A DNA stretch of 64,000 nt, taken from positions 310,001-374,000 of the forward strand of contig CAJNDS010001247.1 of assembly GCA_905221605.1 (NCBI GenBank). The letters are read 5' to 3'. The DNA is from Symbiodinium natans. Taxonomy: Eukaryota > Sar > Dinophyceae > Suessiales > Symbiodiniaceae. Each line of letters begins with the position of its first letter. Position 1 is the stretch's first letter. Below the pieces are notes generated by a model. That model saw only the letters and a list, made by a program, of their open reading frames with translations. It made no database searches and was not told where the DNA came from. Position numbers and translations under genes: made by a program. Positions 1 to 10,747 of the stretch are shown here, piece after piece.

Positions 1-227
1 ATGGAAAGCTCATCTACTCGGCGCCTTACGGCATCAGAGAATAAAGTGAACCTAAGCCGGAAGCCCTAAGCCCTAAGCCCGAAACCCTAAACCCTAAACC
101 CTAAACCCTGAACAACTGGGATGTTCCCTGACTGGTTAAAAAAAATACACCTAGTATGGCTCATGTGGTCTGGGTTTAGGTTGAGAGAAATGCACAAGCT
201 GCGCTTGGACATGATACCCGAAAGGTA

Positions 228-438
228 ACTGGCTAAGGGCAGGTACATGGTCCCTTAGTATGAGCCCTAAACCCTAAACCCTAAACCCTAAACCCAAAAC
301 CCAAAACCCTATTATGAGCCCTTAGAATGGGACCCCTTACATACCTCTTAGAAACCCTATACAAATTACGGGCACATACATCGGAACCCTTTGAAGGGGT
401 TTGGGACCATAATTATTAAGGGTCCATGTTTCTAAGCC
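228..438. mobile_element. Family E element holding a CCCTAAA tract
   Basis: AGGTACATGGTCCCTTAGTATGAGCCC at the left; GGGACCATAATTATTAAGGGTCCATG at the right. A CCCTAAA tract (266-309) splits it and TATGAGCCCT stands on both sides of the tract. Confidence 0.72.
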
Positions 439-2820
439 ACTAAGCCCTAAGCCCTAAGCCCTAAGCCCTAAACCCTAAACCCTAAACCCTAAACCCCAAA
501 CCCTAAACCCTAAACCCTAAACCCCAAACCCTAAACCCTAAACCCTAAACCCTAAACCCTCTTAAGTAAGAAGAGGCACGCCTTGCCTTCTCCCCCCCCC
601 TTTCCTGCAAGCCCTAAGCCCTAAACCCTGAACCCTAAACCGAAACCCTAAGCCCTAAACTCTCAGAGTTTAAAAAGCGACAAAAGGCAAAGCCCAGGCC
701 TACTTCTGCAAAGCTGCCCGTAAAGTCCAATGCCCGTGCTTCGAGACAAACGCGCGAAAGCCTCGCAGCTTTAGTGGGTGGGGTATGCGATGGGGGTGGG
801 GGTTTCGGGTTTAGGGTTTAGGGTTTCAAAGCTCATAGGGTTCTGAAGGAGGGTTTAAAGGGGGGCATTAAAGGGTATATACAGGGCCCAATTCCCTCAT
901 TCCCTACTAAGAACCAGGGGGCAAAGTGCTGAAGGGGAGGTTCTGCTAAGAGTTTGGTTGGGGGTTCGCGGCCTGCAGCCCTGGCATATTGCCCAGGGTT
1001 ATAAGGTCCCACTCTTACAAGCCCACATTCCCCAAACCCTAAACCCGGAACCCTAACCTTCAAGGGTTTAGGGTTTAGGGTTTAGGGTTTAGGGTTTAGG
1101 GTTTAGGGTTTAGGGTTTAGGGCTCTTAGCCAACCCTGCACCTTCAACTCTTCGAGGTAAACACTGAGGCCCGAGCTCCTCGAAATCGTCTGCCGGCTGC
1201 AGCTCCGGCTCCGGCTGCAGCCTGTATTAACATGTACCTTATATGACCCAGAGTTTAGGGTTTAGGGTTTAGGGTTTAGGGTTTAGGGTTTAGGGTTTAG
1301 GGTTTACGGTCTCTATATATACCTAAGTAGCCCCTAAATGAACCCGAAAGAACCCCTTAGGTCCCTTACAAGGGTCCCTCCTTTAGGCCCTTGAGATTGA
1401 AGCCCGAAACCAAGCACCCAAGACTATAAATATCACCGGCCAGGCGCGGAGACATCACACAAGGTTGATTTAGTGCTTAGGGCTTAGGGCTTCGGGCTTG
1501 GGGTTTGGGGGTTTAGGGTTTAGGGTAAGCCAGCCCCTAAAGAAACAAATTATACGCTTGTTCTCTGATATGAATATTCAAGGACCGCGCCCCTCCATGA
1601 GCGAACGGTTGTTTGGATGTTTTTTTTCTTCGATGTGGGGGCCTAAACCCTAAGCCCTAAACCCTGAACCCTAAACCCTGAACCCTAAACCCGTTAGAGT
1701 TCCAGACTGGGGCAGGGCGCAGTCAGGGTGGACGCAGTGTAGGCACATATATATATATATATATCTGAAGAATCTACAGAGTGTCCAGTTGGAAGGCTTT
1801 TCGTGGGGTGTATTAGGGTTTAGGGGTTAGTGCTTATCGGTCTCAAAAAAGGTTTGAGGGTACTACTGGGCATCCTTGCATGGAGAACAAACATTTTGAT
1901 AATCTGAATCCAAGCAGTACGTATTTTCACACTACAGGCTCCTTTACTGGGTCAAGAAGCGCGTTGTAGCTTGGGGTTAGGGTTTAGGGTTTAGGGTTTA
2001 GGGTTTAGGGTTTAGGTTTTATGGTTTAGGGTTTAGGGTTTGAGGAGAAAAGAGCCGTCAGCATTTTGTCAGCAAAAATTGAAGAATTCATATGTGGCCC
2101 TTGAAATCGACGAGCTTAAATCCAAACGGCTCCACAACCGATCTAAACTCCAAGAGCAAAACGCCTCAAGAAGGTATTTGTTCTGAATTATGAACCCTAA
2201 ACCGCTAAACTCTCAAACCCTAATCCCTAAACCGGTCTCGGGCCGCGGGTTTTAAGCCATCTAAACCCTCAATGCTCTACTTACTGGATGCTTGGGAGGT
2301 GTATTTTGGGTTTGGGGTCCAGGGTTCAGGGTTTAGGGTTTAGGGTTTAGTGTCTAGGTTGAGGATTAAGGTTTAGTGTCTAGGTTGAGTATTAGGGTTG
2401 AGGGTTCAGAAGGTACCCTATACCGCCTATACCTTGTCATCCTGAACCTTAAAACAGGGTTTAGGGTTTTAGGGTTTTAGGGGTTTAGGGTTTAGGGTTT
2501 AAGGTTTAAACTAAAGCCCTAAATCCTGAACCCTATCCCAATCAACCGCACCCTCGCACCCCAACGAGCTTAACTGTTGAACCCACATAATACAAAGCCC
2601 CGACAAAAGACCAAAACCCTTTGAATTTAGGGTTCAGGCAGGGTAGGGCTTAACATTGCAAACCCTTTCGTGCCCTTACAAACCCAAAAAGCACCTTAAA
2701 CCCGAAATTTGGATCTAAACCCTGGACCCTAAACCCTAATTCCCTAAACCAGGGCATGCAGCCCATCGGGCAATGGCGAGGTGGCAGATGGCTCCGGCAC
2801 AGCGCAAGCCTGGAACGTTG

Positions 2821-2999
2821 CGTTTAGGGTTTAGGGTTTAGGGTTTAGGGTTTAGGGTTTAGGGTTTAGGGTTTAGGGTTTAGGGTTTAGGGTTTAGGGT
2901 TTAGGGTTTAGGGTTTAGGGTTTAGGGTTTATAGGTTTAGGGTTTAGGGTTTAGGGTTTAGGGTTTAGAGTTCAGGGTTTAGGGTTTAGGGTGTAGTGT
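2821..2999 (+). repeat. TTTAGGG array
   Basis: About 24 heptamers, first 15 perfect, ending in degenerate units. Confidence 0.97.
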
Positions 3000-3046
3000 T
3001 TACGGTTTAGGGTCTCGTTGTTAGCATTGCCTAGGTGTCCACGCAC

Positions 3047-3250
3047 CTATATATATATATATATATATATATGCTCACCCCCCCCCCCCCTACGACAGAC
3101 CCCGGAAGCGAAAAAAAGGCTACGGACAGCATAGCTGCACACAGCAGCCAGACACGTTAACAAACAATAGATAGATACATATATATATATATATGTGTGT
3201 ATATCTATATATGGTACCTCCCCCCCCCCAAAAAAAAAACACGTCTCCAT
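3047..3250. repeat. AT dinucleotide runs with poly-C tracts
   Basis: Two (AT)n runs (about 3048-3072 and 3178-3195) with C runs at 3078-3090 and 3223-3230. Minus-strand reading frames through it are low complexity. Confidence 0.9.
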
Positions 3251-3289
3251 ATGCGCTTCCCTGAAGTCCGACAGATCGGCCTGCCAGTT

Positions 3290-4690
3290 TGGTCATTGTA
3301 GGGTTTTACTAATTCATTAAATATTTACTCAACTTCACAGATTTGTCTACCGTAATTGATTTCAAACACTTTCGTTAACTTCGTTGATTCCAAAAAGCTT
3401 AATTCACATAATTTGATCCATTCAGCAATTGCTCGAGCGAGTGCTCAAACAGAAGTGACCTGAACAATTTGCTGGACATCGTGGATTGCTATTAATTTCA
3501 ATAAGATTGCTGTTAGTTTTACTTGGGTTCCTATTGAATTTAATAGGATTCATAGGGTTCGTATGAGTTCAATAGGAATCCCATTTAAATCAATAGGAAA
3601 CCCATTAAAATGAATGAGAACCCTATTGAAATTGAGACGAGTCTTTTGTGAAAACTTAGTAAGAATCCTAGTACAATCAATAAGAACCTGGTTGAAATAC
3701 GTAGAAGCTTTTTAAATTAACAGGGCTCCTATTAAATTTTCTTGGAGTCCTAAATTCAGAGGAATCATAGGAAGGCCATTGAAATGAATAGGAACCCTTT
3801 TGAATTCAAAGGAATGCTGTTAAAATTAATAGGAACCCTACAAAAGAATCTATGAATTCTTTTAAGAGTAACAGGAATCCGTTTAACATGAAGATGAATC
3901 CTATTAAAAGATTAAGAGGAGCCAATAAAATTCTATAAAACAAGTAACGTGGACGCTTTAAAACTTGAAACAATAAGAGTCGTACTGTTAGAACTATGAT
4001 GAACCCTATTAAAATTTTTAATAAATAGGATTGCTAATAAAATTAATAAGAGTTACAATAACATTACTTCGAGTCCAAGTGAAATGAATAGGGAACAGGA
4101 TTTACAAGCATCATCGGAGCACTGTGGAATCTAGTAGGAATCCTATGAACATTATTAGGAATCCTGTCAACATGAATGAGAAACCCTGCTAAAATGAATA
4201 CGAAGCTTATTCCAATTAATCAGAAGCCTTTTTACATGAATAGGAAGCTTGTCAAAGCAAACGGAATCCAATTAGAAATTGTACGACATCTTATGAAAAT
4301 GAACAAGAAGCCTATTGACATTAATAGGAATATGTTTAAAGTTTTGTTATGATGCTTATTAAAATTCTTAGGCTAATTTATTAAAACTTTGATTAAAACT
4401 AACTAGGAATAAGAATGCTATTAAAATGACTAAGAATCGTATTCAAATTACTTGGCATTTGAGTAAAATGAATAGGAATCAATCTTAAACCCAATAAAGC
4501 CCTTTAATAGGCATCCTTTAAAATTCAATACGAACCTCATTAAACAAATAAAGGAACCCCATTGAAAATCACTCTGAATGCTAGTAAAATGATTAGGAAT
4601 CTTATTCATTAATAAGGGCCCCCCATTAAAGTGAACAGGAGTATATTAAAATTGAATAGGCAGCCTAAAGCATAATAAGGAATCATATAA
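3290..4690. repeat. AT-rich degenerate short palindromic repeat block
   Basis: About 1.4 kb without telomeric units, built from a degenerate motif near AATAGGAACCCTATTAAAAT that recurs every 25-35 bp in varying orientation. Base composition differs sharply from both sides. No open frame of note. Confidence 0.8.
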
Positions 4691-5510
4691 GAACCCCTGA
4701 AAAAATCTTATCCAAACTCCAGTTTCCAAAATTCCAAAAATCCAAAAATCCACCCCAAAGGTTTGGATTTTTGGAAACTCGAACGGGAGCCTCAAAATCC
4801 AAAAATCGAGCAAATTCCTCGACTTTCCAAAATTCCAAAAATCCAAAAAAAACCACCCCAAGGTTTGGAATTTTGGAAACTCGAGGAATTTGCTCGATTT
4901 TTGGATTTTGAGGCTCCCGTTCGAGTTTCCAAAAATCCTAAACTTGGGTTGGAGTTTTTGGATTTTTGGAATTTTGGAAACTCGAGCGGGAGCCTCCAAA
5001 TCCAAAAATCGAGCAAATTCCTCGAGTTTCCAAAATTCCAAAAATCCAAAAAAATCACCCCAAGGTTTGGAATTTTGGAAACTCGAGGAATTTGCTCGAT
5101 TTTTGGATTTTGACGCTCCCGCTCGAGTTTCCAAAAATCCGAAACTTGGGTTGGAATTTTTGGATTTTTGGAATTTTGGAAACTCGAGGAATTTGCTCGA
5201 TTCTGGGATTCTGAGGCTCCCGCTCGAGTTTCCAAAAATCCGAAACTTGGGTTGGGATTTTTGGATTTTTGGAATTTTGGAAAGTCGAGGAATTTGCTCG
5301 ATTTTTGGATTTTGAGGCTCCCGCTCGAGTTTCCAAAAATCCGAAACTTGGGTTGGAATTTTTGGATTTTTGGAATTTTGGAAGCTCGACGAATTTGCTC
5401 GACTTTTGGATTTTGAGGCTCCCGCTCGAGTTTCCAAAAATCCGAAACTTGGGTTGGGTTTTTTGGGTTTTTGGACTTTTGGAAACTCGAGGAATTTTGG
5501 AGCGTTGGTC
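4691..5510. repeat. Palindromic satellite, 101-bp unit
   Basis: The motif CGAGGAATTTGCTCGA recurs at about 5083, 5184, 5285 and 5386 (the last with one change), a 101-bp period. Each unit carries TTTGGAAACTCGAG and its complement CTCGAGTTTCCAAA, so it can fold into a hairpin. The left part (about 4690-5030) has units in opposite orientation. It is nearly stop-free in several frames on both strands, which yields many spurious frames. Confidence 0.92.
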
Positions 5511-5569
5511 TTCCGCCCCCTTCCTGGACAGACTGGAAATGCAATTCCAAGGTCTGTCGTAGGGGGGGG

Positions 5570-5700
5570 GTGACCATATATATATATATATATATATAGT
5601 GCCTAAATTGGCCTTGAAGGGGCTCCTATATAGCAGCTTTAGACCCCAAGTATCCACTCCATAGCTACATGGACCCTCGAGTCACTTTTTTGGGTGCCCA
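5570..5700. repeat. (TA)n and element of the TACATGGACCCT family
   Basis: A G run and (TA)n at 5563-5598 precede sequence ending in TAGCTACATGGACCCT, related to copies at 7.4 and 47.5 kb. Confidence 0.55.
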
Positions 5701-5878
5701 CGATAGTGCCCTTCTACCGAAACCCTAAACCCTAAACCGCTTAGGGTCTATTCTTGTTTGGGGTTCAGGGTTTCGACATTAGGGTTGGACCAAGGCCCTA
5801 AGCCCTAAGCCCTTCTTAGGGTTTAGGGTTTAGGGCTCCGGGGTTCTTAGGGTTTAGGGTTCAGAGTCTACACTGCTT

Positions 5879-7348
5879 TCAGGAATGCTGATCCTGTGTA
5901 ACGCTGCTGTCGCCGCCGTCTTTTGTGGCTGTGCCCCAGGTCACCACAGATCCATCAGCCCGGATCGCAGAAAACGCTGCTGATGACGCTTGCACCTGCT
6001 GCACGTTCTTCAGCTGCTCTTGTACGGCACTGCTGTCGCCGCCAAAGCCAGCATGGCCCCAGGTCACCACAGATCCATCATCACGGATCGCAGCAAATGC
6101 CCCTTGAGAAGCTTGCACCTGCTGCACGTTCTTGAGCAGCTCTTGTACGAGACTGCTGTCGCCGCCGTATTCAGCACGACCCCAGGTCACCACAGATCCA
6201 TCAGCCCGGATCGCCGCAAACGCCGGCTCAGAAGCTTGCACCCGCTGCACATTCTTGAGCTGCTCGTGTGCGACACTGCTGTCGCCACCGCAGCCCTCAT
6301 GGCCCCAGGTCACCACAGATCCATCAGCCCGAATCGCAGCAAACGCCCCTTCAGAAGCTTGCACCTGACGGACCTTCTTCAGCTGCTCTTGCACAGCACC
6401 GCTGTCGCCTCCGTATTTAGCATTGCCCCAGGTCACCACAGATCCTTCAGCACGGATCGCAGCAAATGCTTGATCAGAAGCTTGCACCTGCTGCACGTTC
6501 TTGAGCTGCTCTTGTACGGCACTGCTGTCGCCTCCGTATTTAGCATTGCCCCAGGTCACCACAGATCCATCAGTCCGAACCGCAGCAAAAGCACTGACAG
6601 AAGCTTGCACCTGCTGCACGTTCTTCAGCTGATGTTGTACGGCACTGCTGTCGCCGCCAAAGCCGCCGTCGCCCCAGGTAACCACATATCCATCAGACCG
6701 GATCGCGGCAAACGCCCCTTCAGAAGCCTGCACCTGCTGCACGTTCTTGAGCTGCTCTTGTACAGCACTGCTGTCGCCTCCGTATGCAGCATGGCCCCAG
6801 CTCACCACAGATCCATCATCACGGATGGCAGCAAATGCCCCTGGAGCAGCTTGCACATGCTGCACATTCTTGAGCTGCTCTTGTACGGCACTGCTGTCGC
6901 CGCCGTATGCAGCCTGGCCCCAGGTCACCACAAATCCATCAACCCGGATTGCAGCAAATGCTCGTTCCGAAGCTTGCACCTGCTGCACGTTCTTGAGCTG
7001 ATTTTGCGCAGCACGGCTGTCGCCACCCAAGACGGCATCACCCCAGGTCACCACAGATCCATCGCCCAGGAGGGCAGCAAAGGCAAACGATCCTTTCCAA
7101 CAGTAGGGCATTGAAGCTGCTAGTCGAACCTGTCCGACGTGCAGGGTCAGCACGTCGTTGTCTTGTAAACGCGCTCGCTTGACTGTACCTTCGACCAGTG
7201 TGTCTCCAGAGACAGTCAGGAGCCTTCCCTTGCCAACTCCTAGAGCGCCCTGGGCTCTTTGGCACAAGCAGGTCACAGACTCTTCCGGCTCCGTTGCCAA
7301 AGTCACGCTCGCGCCACTCAGGAGGTGCACATGGACTGACATCGACAT
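5879..7348 (-). CDS. Ubiquitin-like head fused to RCC1-like repeats (copy 1)
   Basis: An uninterrupted 489-residue frame. Residues 1 to about 78 look like a ubiquitin-type beta-grasp fold (VHVHLLSGASVTL at the start, LQDNDVLTLHVGQV at the end). Ten repeats of about 41 residues follow, each with a VVTWG (once VVSWG) strand, a GGDSSAVQ turn, a QLKNVQ-x-VQAS segment and AFAAIRADG. Such repeats are RCC1-like and probably form a beta-propeller or solenoid for protein binding; dinoflagellate members are often labelled HERC-like, but no HECT ligase domain is present here, so a ligase role is not supported. It is intronless, unlike the kinesin gene. The first ATG is chosen because the ubiquitin-like strand follows at once; a second ATG lies two codons in. 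It ends at a clean stop after a full repeat. A paralogue lies at 58.2-59.8 kb on the same strand. Confidence 0.88.
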   Translation of the reverse strand: MSMSVHVHLLSGASVTLATEPEESVTCLCQRAQGALGVGKGRLLTVSGDTLVEGTVKRARLQDNDVLTLHVGQVRLAASMPYCWKGSFAFAALLGDGSVVTWGDAVLGGDSRAAQNQLKNVQQVQASERAFAAIRVDGFVVTWGQAAYGGDSSAVQEQLKNVQHVQAAPGAFAAIRDDGSVVSWGHAAYGGDSSAVQEQLKNVQQVQASEGAFAAIRSDGYVVTWGDGGFGGDSSAVQHQLKNVQQVQASVSAFAAVRTDGSVVTWGNAKYGGDSSAVQEQLKNVQQVQASDQAFAAIRAEGSVVTWGNAKYGGDSGAVQEQLKKVRQVQASEGAFAAIRADGSVVTWGHEGCGGDSSVAHEQLKNVQRVQASEPAFAAIRADGSVVTWGRAEYGGDSSLVQELLKNVQQVQASQGAFAAIRDDGSVVTWGHAGFGGDSSAVQEQLKNVQQVQASSAAFSAIRADGSVVTWGTATKDGGDSSVTQDQHS

Positions 7349-7377
7349 GAGGCCAGGGGCTACTTAACATACCCTGA

Positions 7378-7479
7378 GGGCCCATGTACCTCGTTATTAT
7401 GTACTTGGGTTCTGAAGTCCCGAAGTAGGAGGTGCACTCAGGCCCACATATTCCTTATTTAGGTACATGGACCCTTAGG
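7378..7479. mobile_element. Inverted-repeat element, family G
   Basis: Ends GGGCCCATGTACCT and AGGTACATGGACCC are inverted repeats; the body resembles 47501-47599 (TGTACTTGGGCCC, TAGGAGGT, AGGCCCA). It has the form of a MITE with no coding capacity and lies just upstream of the RCC1-like gene. Confidence 0.7.
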
Positions 7480-8600
7480 GATACAGGTAGCAGGAATCTC
7501 AAGGTGCCTTGTAAGCGCCTCTTCCAAGCGTTGCTCCTATGGCCTACATGCAAAATCGAGACCCTTGCACCTGCTTAACTTTCGGAAAGTCCATAGGGTC
7601 ACTTCTGTAAAATATGCTCCCTGGTGGGCCCTGATTTTAAGCCGGCCTCCTCTTATTTACGGTGCCCAAAAAGGGACCATGATTTTGAGAACTGACCATG
7701 TCAAAAGCGCAGCGTCACGAAGCGAGAGCTGGTCATGAATCACAACAGCTTCGCACAAAGGCGAACCCAAAACCCTAAACCCTAAACCCTAAACCCTTCA
7801 GGACTAAGAAACGTTGCATTTCGTTTACAGTCAGGTCTAGGTTCAGGGCACCCTGGACCCTAATTGCTAAACCCTTAACCCGAACCCCTACCCCGAAACC
7901 CTGAACCCTAAACCCGAAGCCCTGAACCCTAAACCCTGAACCCTAAACCCTGAACCCTAAACCCTAAACCCCAAAAGCTACAGCTTTATGGCTAGGCTGC
8001 GCCCACCGCTACATTCCAACCAGCCTCGGAGCCGCCTCCGGGGTTTAGGGTTTAGGGTTTAGGGTTTAGGGTTGAGGGTTGAGGGCTCAGGGTTCAGGGT
8101 TCAGGGTTTTAGGGTTTAGGGTCTAGGGTTCAGGGTTTCGGGTTCAGGGTTTAGGGTATAAGTGGGTTTAGGGTTTATAGGTTTAGGGTTCAGGGATCAG
8201 GGTGTAGGGTACAAGGGTTTCGGGTCAACGAATCAGCCGTTTTGGCAAGGTTCAGGGATAGTCCCGCCTAACTGGCCCTGAGTCGTGGGACATTAAGGCT
8301 ATAGGCTTTTGGTTGGGATGTTCCCCCTGAAACTAACAGTCCTTAATAGGGATTCTAGTACCCCCTACTATAATCCCCTAGGAAGGACTGTTGGCATACG
8401 GCGGAACATCCCATGCTGCAGGGTTCGATAGGTAGCTCGGAGGACCACAAGCTTACGGGCAACCCAGAACCCCAAACCCAAACCCCACCTAAACCCTAAA
8501 TCCTAAACCCTAAACCCTAAATCCTAAACCCTAAACCCTAAACCCTAAACCCTAAATCCTAAACCCTAGATCCTAAACCCTCACCCCGAAACCCTTCACA
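7480..8600. other. Intergenic stretch with telomeric tracts
   Basis: CCCTAAA-type tracts at 7770-7796 and 7890-7972, degenerate TTTAGGG at 8040-8225, one family B element and CCCTAAA again at 8490-8590. No exon recognised. Confidence 0.6.
8314..8413. mobile_element. MITE-like element, family B
   Basis: Terminal inverted repeats TGGGATGTTCC and GGAACATCCCA; inner arms AACAGTCCTTAATAGGGATT and its near complement. Same family at 9.45, 13.37, 36.6 and 55.3 kb. Confidence 0.85.
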
Positions 8601-8609
8601 AGCCCTTGC

Positions 8610-8651
8610 CTTGTCGGACTCCGCAAAGCTCTTCTCTTGGGAAGAGTCGGC
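8610..8651 (-). CDS. Candidate exon, possibly distal kinesin tail
   Basis: Encodes ADSSQEKSFAESDK between acceptor GAGTAG and donor GCAAGG. Same size, strand and splice pattern as the motor exons; whether it belongs to the kinesin gene is not shown. Confidence 0.35.
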
Positions 8652-9078
8652 CTACTCGAGGGGTTTAGGGTTTAGGGTTTGGGGTTTGGGGTTTAGGGGT
8701 TTAGGGGTTTAGGGTTTAGGGGTTTAGGGGTTTGGGGTTTGGGGTTTGGGGTTTGGGGTTTAGGCTGATTGGGTTCAATAAAGTTTGGTCCACTCTGCCT
8801 TGGGTTCGAGGTAGAAAGCTGCAGGAAAGCTGGGGGAGGTGTAGAGTTTGGGGTTTATGGTTTAGGGGCCCTTAGGGCTTACGGTTGAGGGTCCAGGGTT
8901 TAGGACATATTTAGCATTTAGGACTTAGATTTGTTGGTGCTTGCGAAGGTTTTGGGTTTGGAGTTTGCGCGAAGGAGTCTCGGGCTAGGGTTTGGGCTTG
9001 AGGGTTTAGAAGGTCCGAAACCTTCAATAAGGTTCTGGCCGCCTAGGTGTTGAGCGGGATGCCTCTTGGATTTACCAG

Positions 9079-9186
9079 GAGCAACCTAGGAATAAAAAGG
9101 GTGCCCTTTATGGTTCAAAAGGGACTTATAGGAGAGCCTGAACCCTAAACAGAAAGGAAGTAAGGGCCGACTCTGGGCCCTAGTTG
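9079..9186. mobile_element. Interspersed element, family F
   Basis: Sequence of the type CCTAGGAATAAAAAGGGTGCCC … GGGACTTATA … AACCCTAAAC … AAGGGCCGACTCTGGGCCCTAG, found about ten more times in the window. No clear terminal inverted repeats; natural copies hold one CCCTAAAC. Confidence 0.7.
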
Positions 9187-9313
9187 CCCTAAACCCTAAA
9201 CCCTAAACCCTAAACCCTAAACCCTAAACCCTAAACCCTAAACCCTAAACCCTAAACCCTAAACCCTAAACCCTAAACCCTAAACCCTAAACCCTAAACC
9301 CTAAACCCTAAAC
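9187..9313 (-). repeat. CCCTAAA array
   Basis: About 18 perfect heptamers directly after a family F element. Confidence 0.97.
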
Positions 9314-9451
9314 CTAACCCATTGCGGCTGAGGTTTTCCCTGGTAACCTCGGAAATTCTGAGGGTGCCTCAGGGATCCTAACGTATGGTTCTTCACAAGA
9401 GTCTCACTCCCTGATCCCTGGAGGATCCAAGAAGTAAAGGGTACTATATTT

Positions 9452-9568
9452 TGGGATGTTCTCCCTTATGCAAACGACAAACAGTCCTTTATAGGGATTT
9501 TATTGGGGGGGGGGGGGTACTATAATCCCGATTAAGGACTGCTCGTATAATTAAGGGGGAACATCCCA
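9452..9568. mobile_element. MITE-like element, family B, with central poly-G
   Basis: Ends TTGGGATGTTC and GAACATCCCAA; a run of 12 G followed by TACTATAATCCC sits in the loop. Confidence 0.85.
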
Positions 9569-9843
9569 ACCTATACTACTAGTGGGTGACTTTTAGGAAC
9601 CCTCAAGGGGCTTCTACTTTTTGGATCCTCCCAGGGGTCCGGGCTATAGCCGCTATCAGGCATGGGTGCGCACCCTGCGTCGGAACTCTTGCAGCAATCG
9701 CCCCTAGACCCTAACCCTAAACCAAAACCTGAACGCTAACAAAAGCAAAACAACTCAAGCCCAACGAGCAGCACCCGGACAAGCTGCGTTCCAAATACGG
9801 TGGAGCCAACACCCTATCAACCCTGACTTGAAACACCCTACCG

Positions 9844-9966
9844 GGAGCTTCATGGTACTTATTAACCAGTGATAACTGTACTTATAACCCACTTGTAAGT
9901 CCCTTAAGTGCCCTAACATGGTTATAAGCACAGTTATGTTTGGTTATAAAGTACCATGAACCTCCA
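9844..9966. mobile_element. MITE-like element, family D
   Basis: Long inverted ends: GGAGCTTCATGGTACTTA at the left and its near complement TAAAGTACCATGAACCTCC at the right. Internal TTATAAC motifs resemble family A. Confidence 0.8.
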
Positions 9967-10079
9967 AGTAAACCCTACGCCACATCATTTAAGAAATCTA
10001 CGGCTTGACAGCAGGAAGCCTCGGGTACTGGGCTGGGAGGTGACGAGCAGAAGGTCCTGGCGGCACTGATGACGGCTCG

Positions 10080-10262
10080 AAACATTCTAAGGGCCTTTTG
10101 CACCGGATGAGGGTTTAGGGTTTAGGGTTTAGGGTTTAGGGTTTAGGGTTTAGGGTTTAGGGTTTAGGGTTTAGGGTTTAGGGTTTAGGGTTTAGGGTTT
10201 AGGGTTTAGGGTTTAGGGTTTAGGGTTTGGGAACATTTTAAGGGCTTCTTCACCGGATGAGC
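10080..10262. repeat. Telomeric array flanked by a 30-bp direct repeat
   Basis: About 17 TTTAGGG units (10108-10228) lie between two diverged copies of AACATTCTAAGGGCC…CACCGGATGAG, at 10080-10109 and 10233-10262. Confidence 0.9.
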
Positions 10263-10623
10263 TTTCTAGAGGTGAAGGGTTTAGGGCCTATACGGTTGAG
10301 GGTTCAGGGTTCAGGGTTTAGGGGTTTAGGGTTTTGGGTTTAGGGTTTGGGTGTTTAAGGGGGTTGAATAGCTTGCAGGAGCAGAAAGATCGGCCTTGAC
10401 AAGGGTGAGATTGAAGCGCGTAGGATTGGCAATATAGGGGCCTATCCCAACAGAATTGCCCGGGTTTGCATCCCATTCCCTGTAAACCCGAAAACCCTAA
10501 ACCCTAAACCCTAAACCCTAATCTTTCCTACACCAACTATCTTGTGGCTTGGGTCACAGCTTGAGACTGAGAATTCTCCAGCAGGTCCTACAAAACTCAG
10601 ACGCCCTGTGAGCCTCTGAGCCC

Positions 10624-10747
10624 TACAGGGTGGGGCCCCCTTACTATACTAACTGTAGTCAAGGGACTTATAACCTAACTTAGGGTCCTTATAACCCAAT
10701 TTAGGGCCCTTATAACTCTACTTATAACTAGGGGGCCCCACCCTGTA
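10624..10747. mobile_element. MITE, family A
   Basis: 124 bp with perfect 17-bp inverted ends TACAGGGTGGGGCCCCC; the outer TA may be the target duplication, as in Tc1/mariner-type MITEs. Four internal GTTATAAG motifs. Opposite orientation to the copies at 11.9 and 15.0 kb. Confidence 0.92.

Larger units (their letters stand above)
1..3046. repeat. Telomeric mosaic without a gene
   Basis: Alternating CCCTAAA and TTTAGGG tracts (longest 2821-2999, about 24 units with few errors) separated by 50-150 bp of non-repetitive DNA. A short GC-rich CTCCGGCTGCAG repeat lies near 1190-1225. No convincing exon seen. Confidence 0.85.

Noticed and set aside
4646-5657. Several long overlapping frames (80-263 codons) on both strands
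   Set aside because: They are translations of the 101-bp palindromic satellite, which is nearly stop-free in many frames; the proteins repeat the same segments and have no independent support.
5923-7114. Plus-strand frames up to 374 codons opposite the first repeat gene, and the similar 387-codon frame at 58510-59673
   Set aside because: Antisense shadows of the 123-nt repeats; the minus-strand frame carries the ubiquitin-like head and the conserved repeat.
10050-10110. Plus-strand GDEQKVLAALMTARNILRAF and minus-strand ALRMFRAVISA readings
   Set aside because: Both strands look protein-like and no splice evidence favours one.
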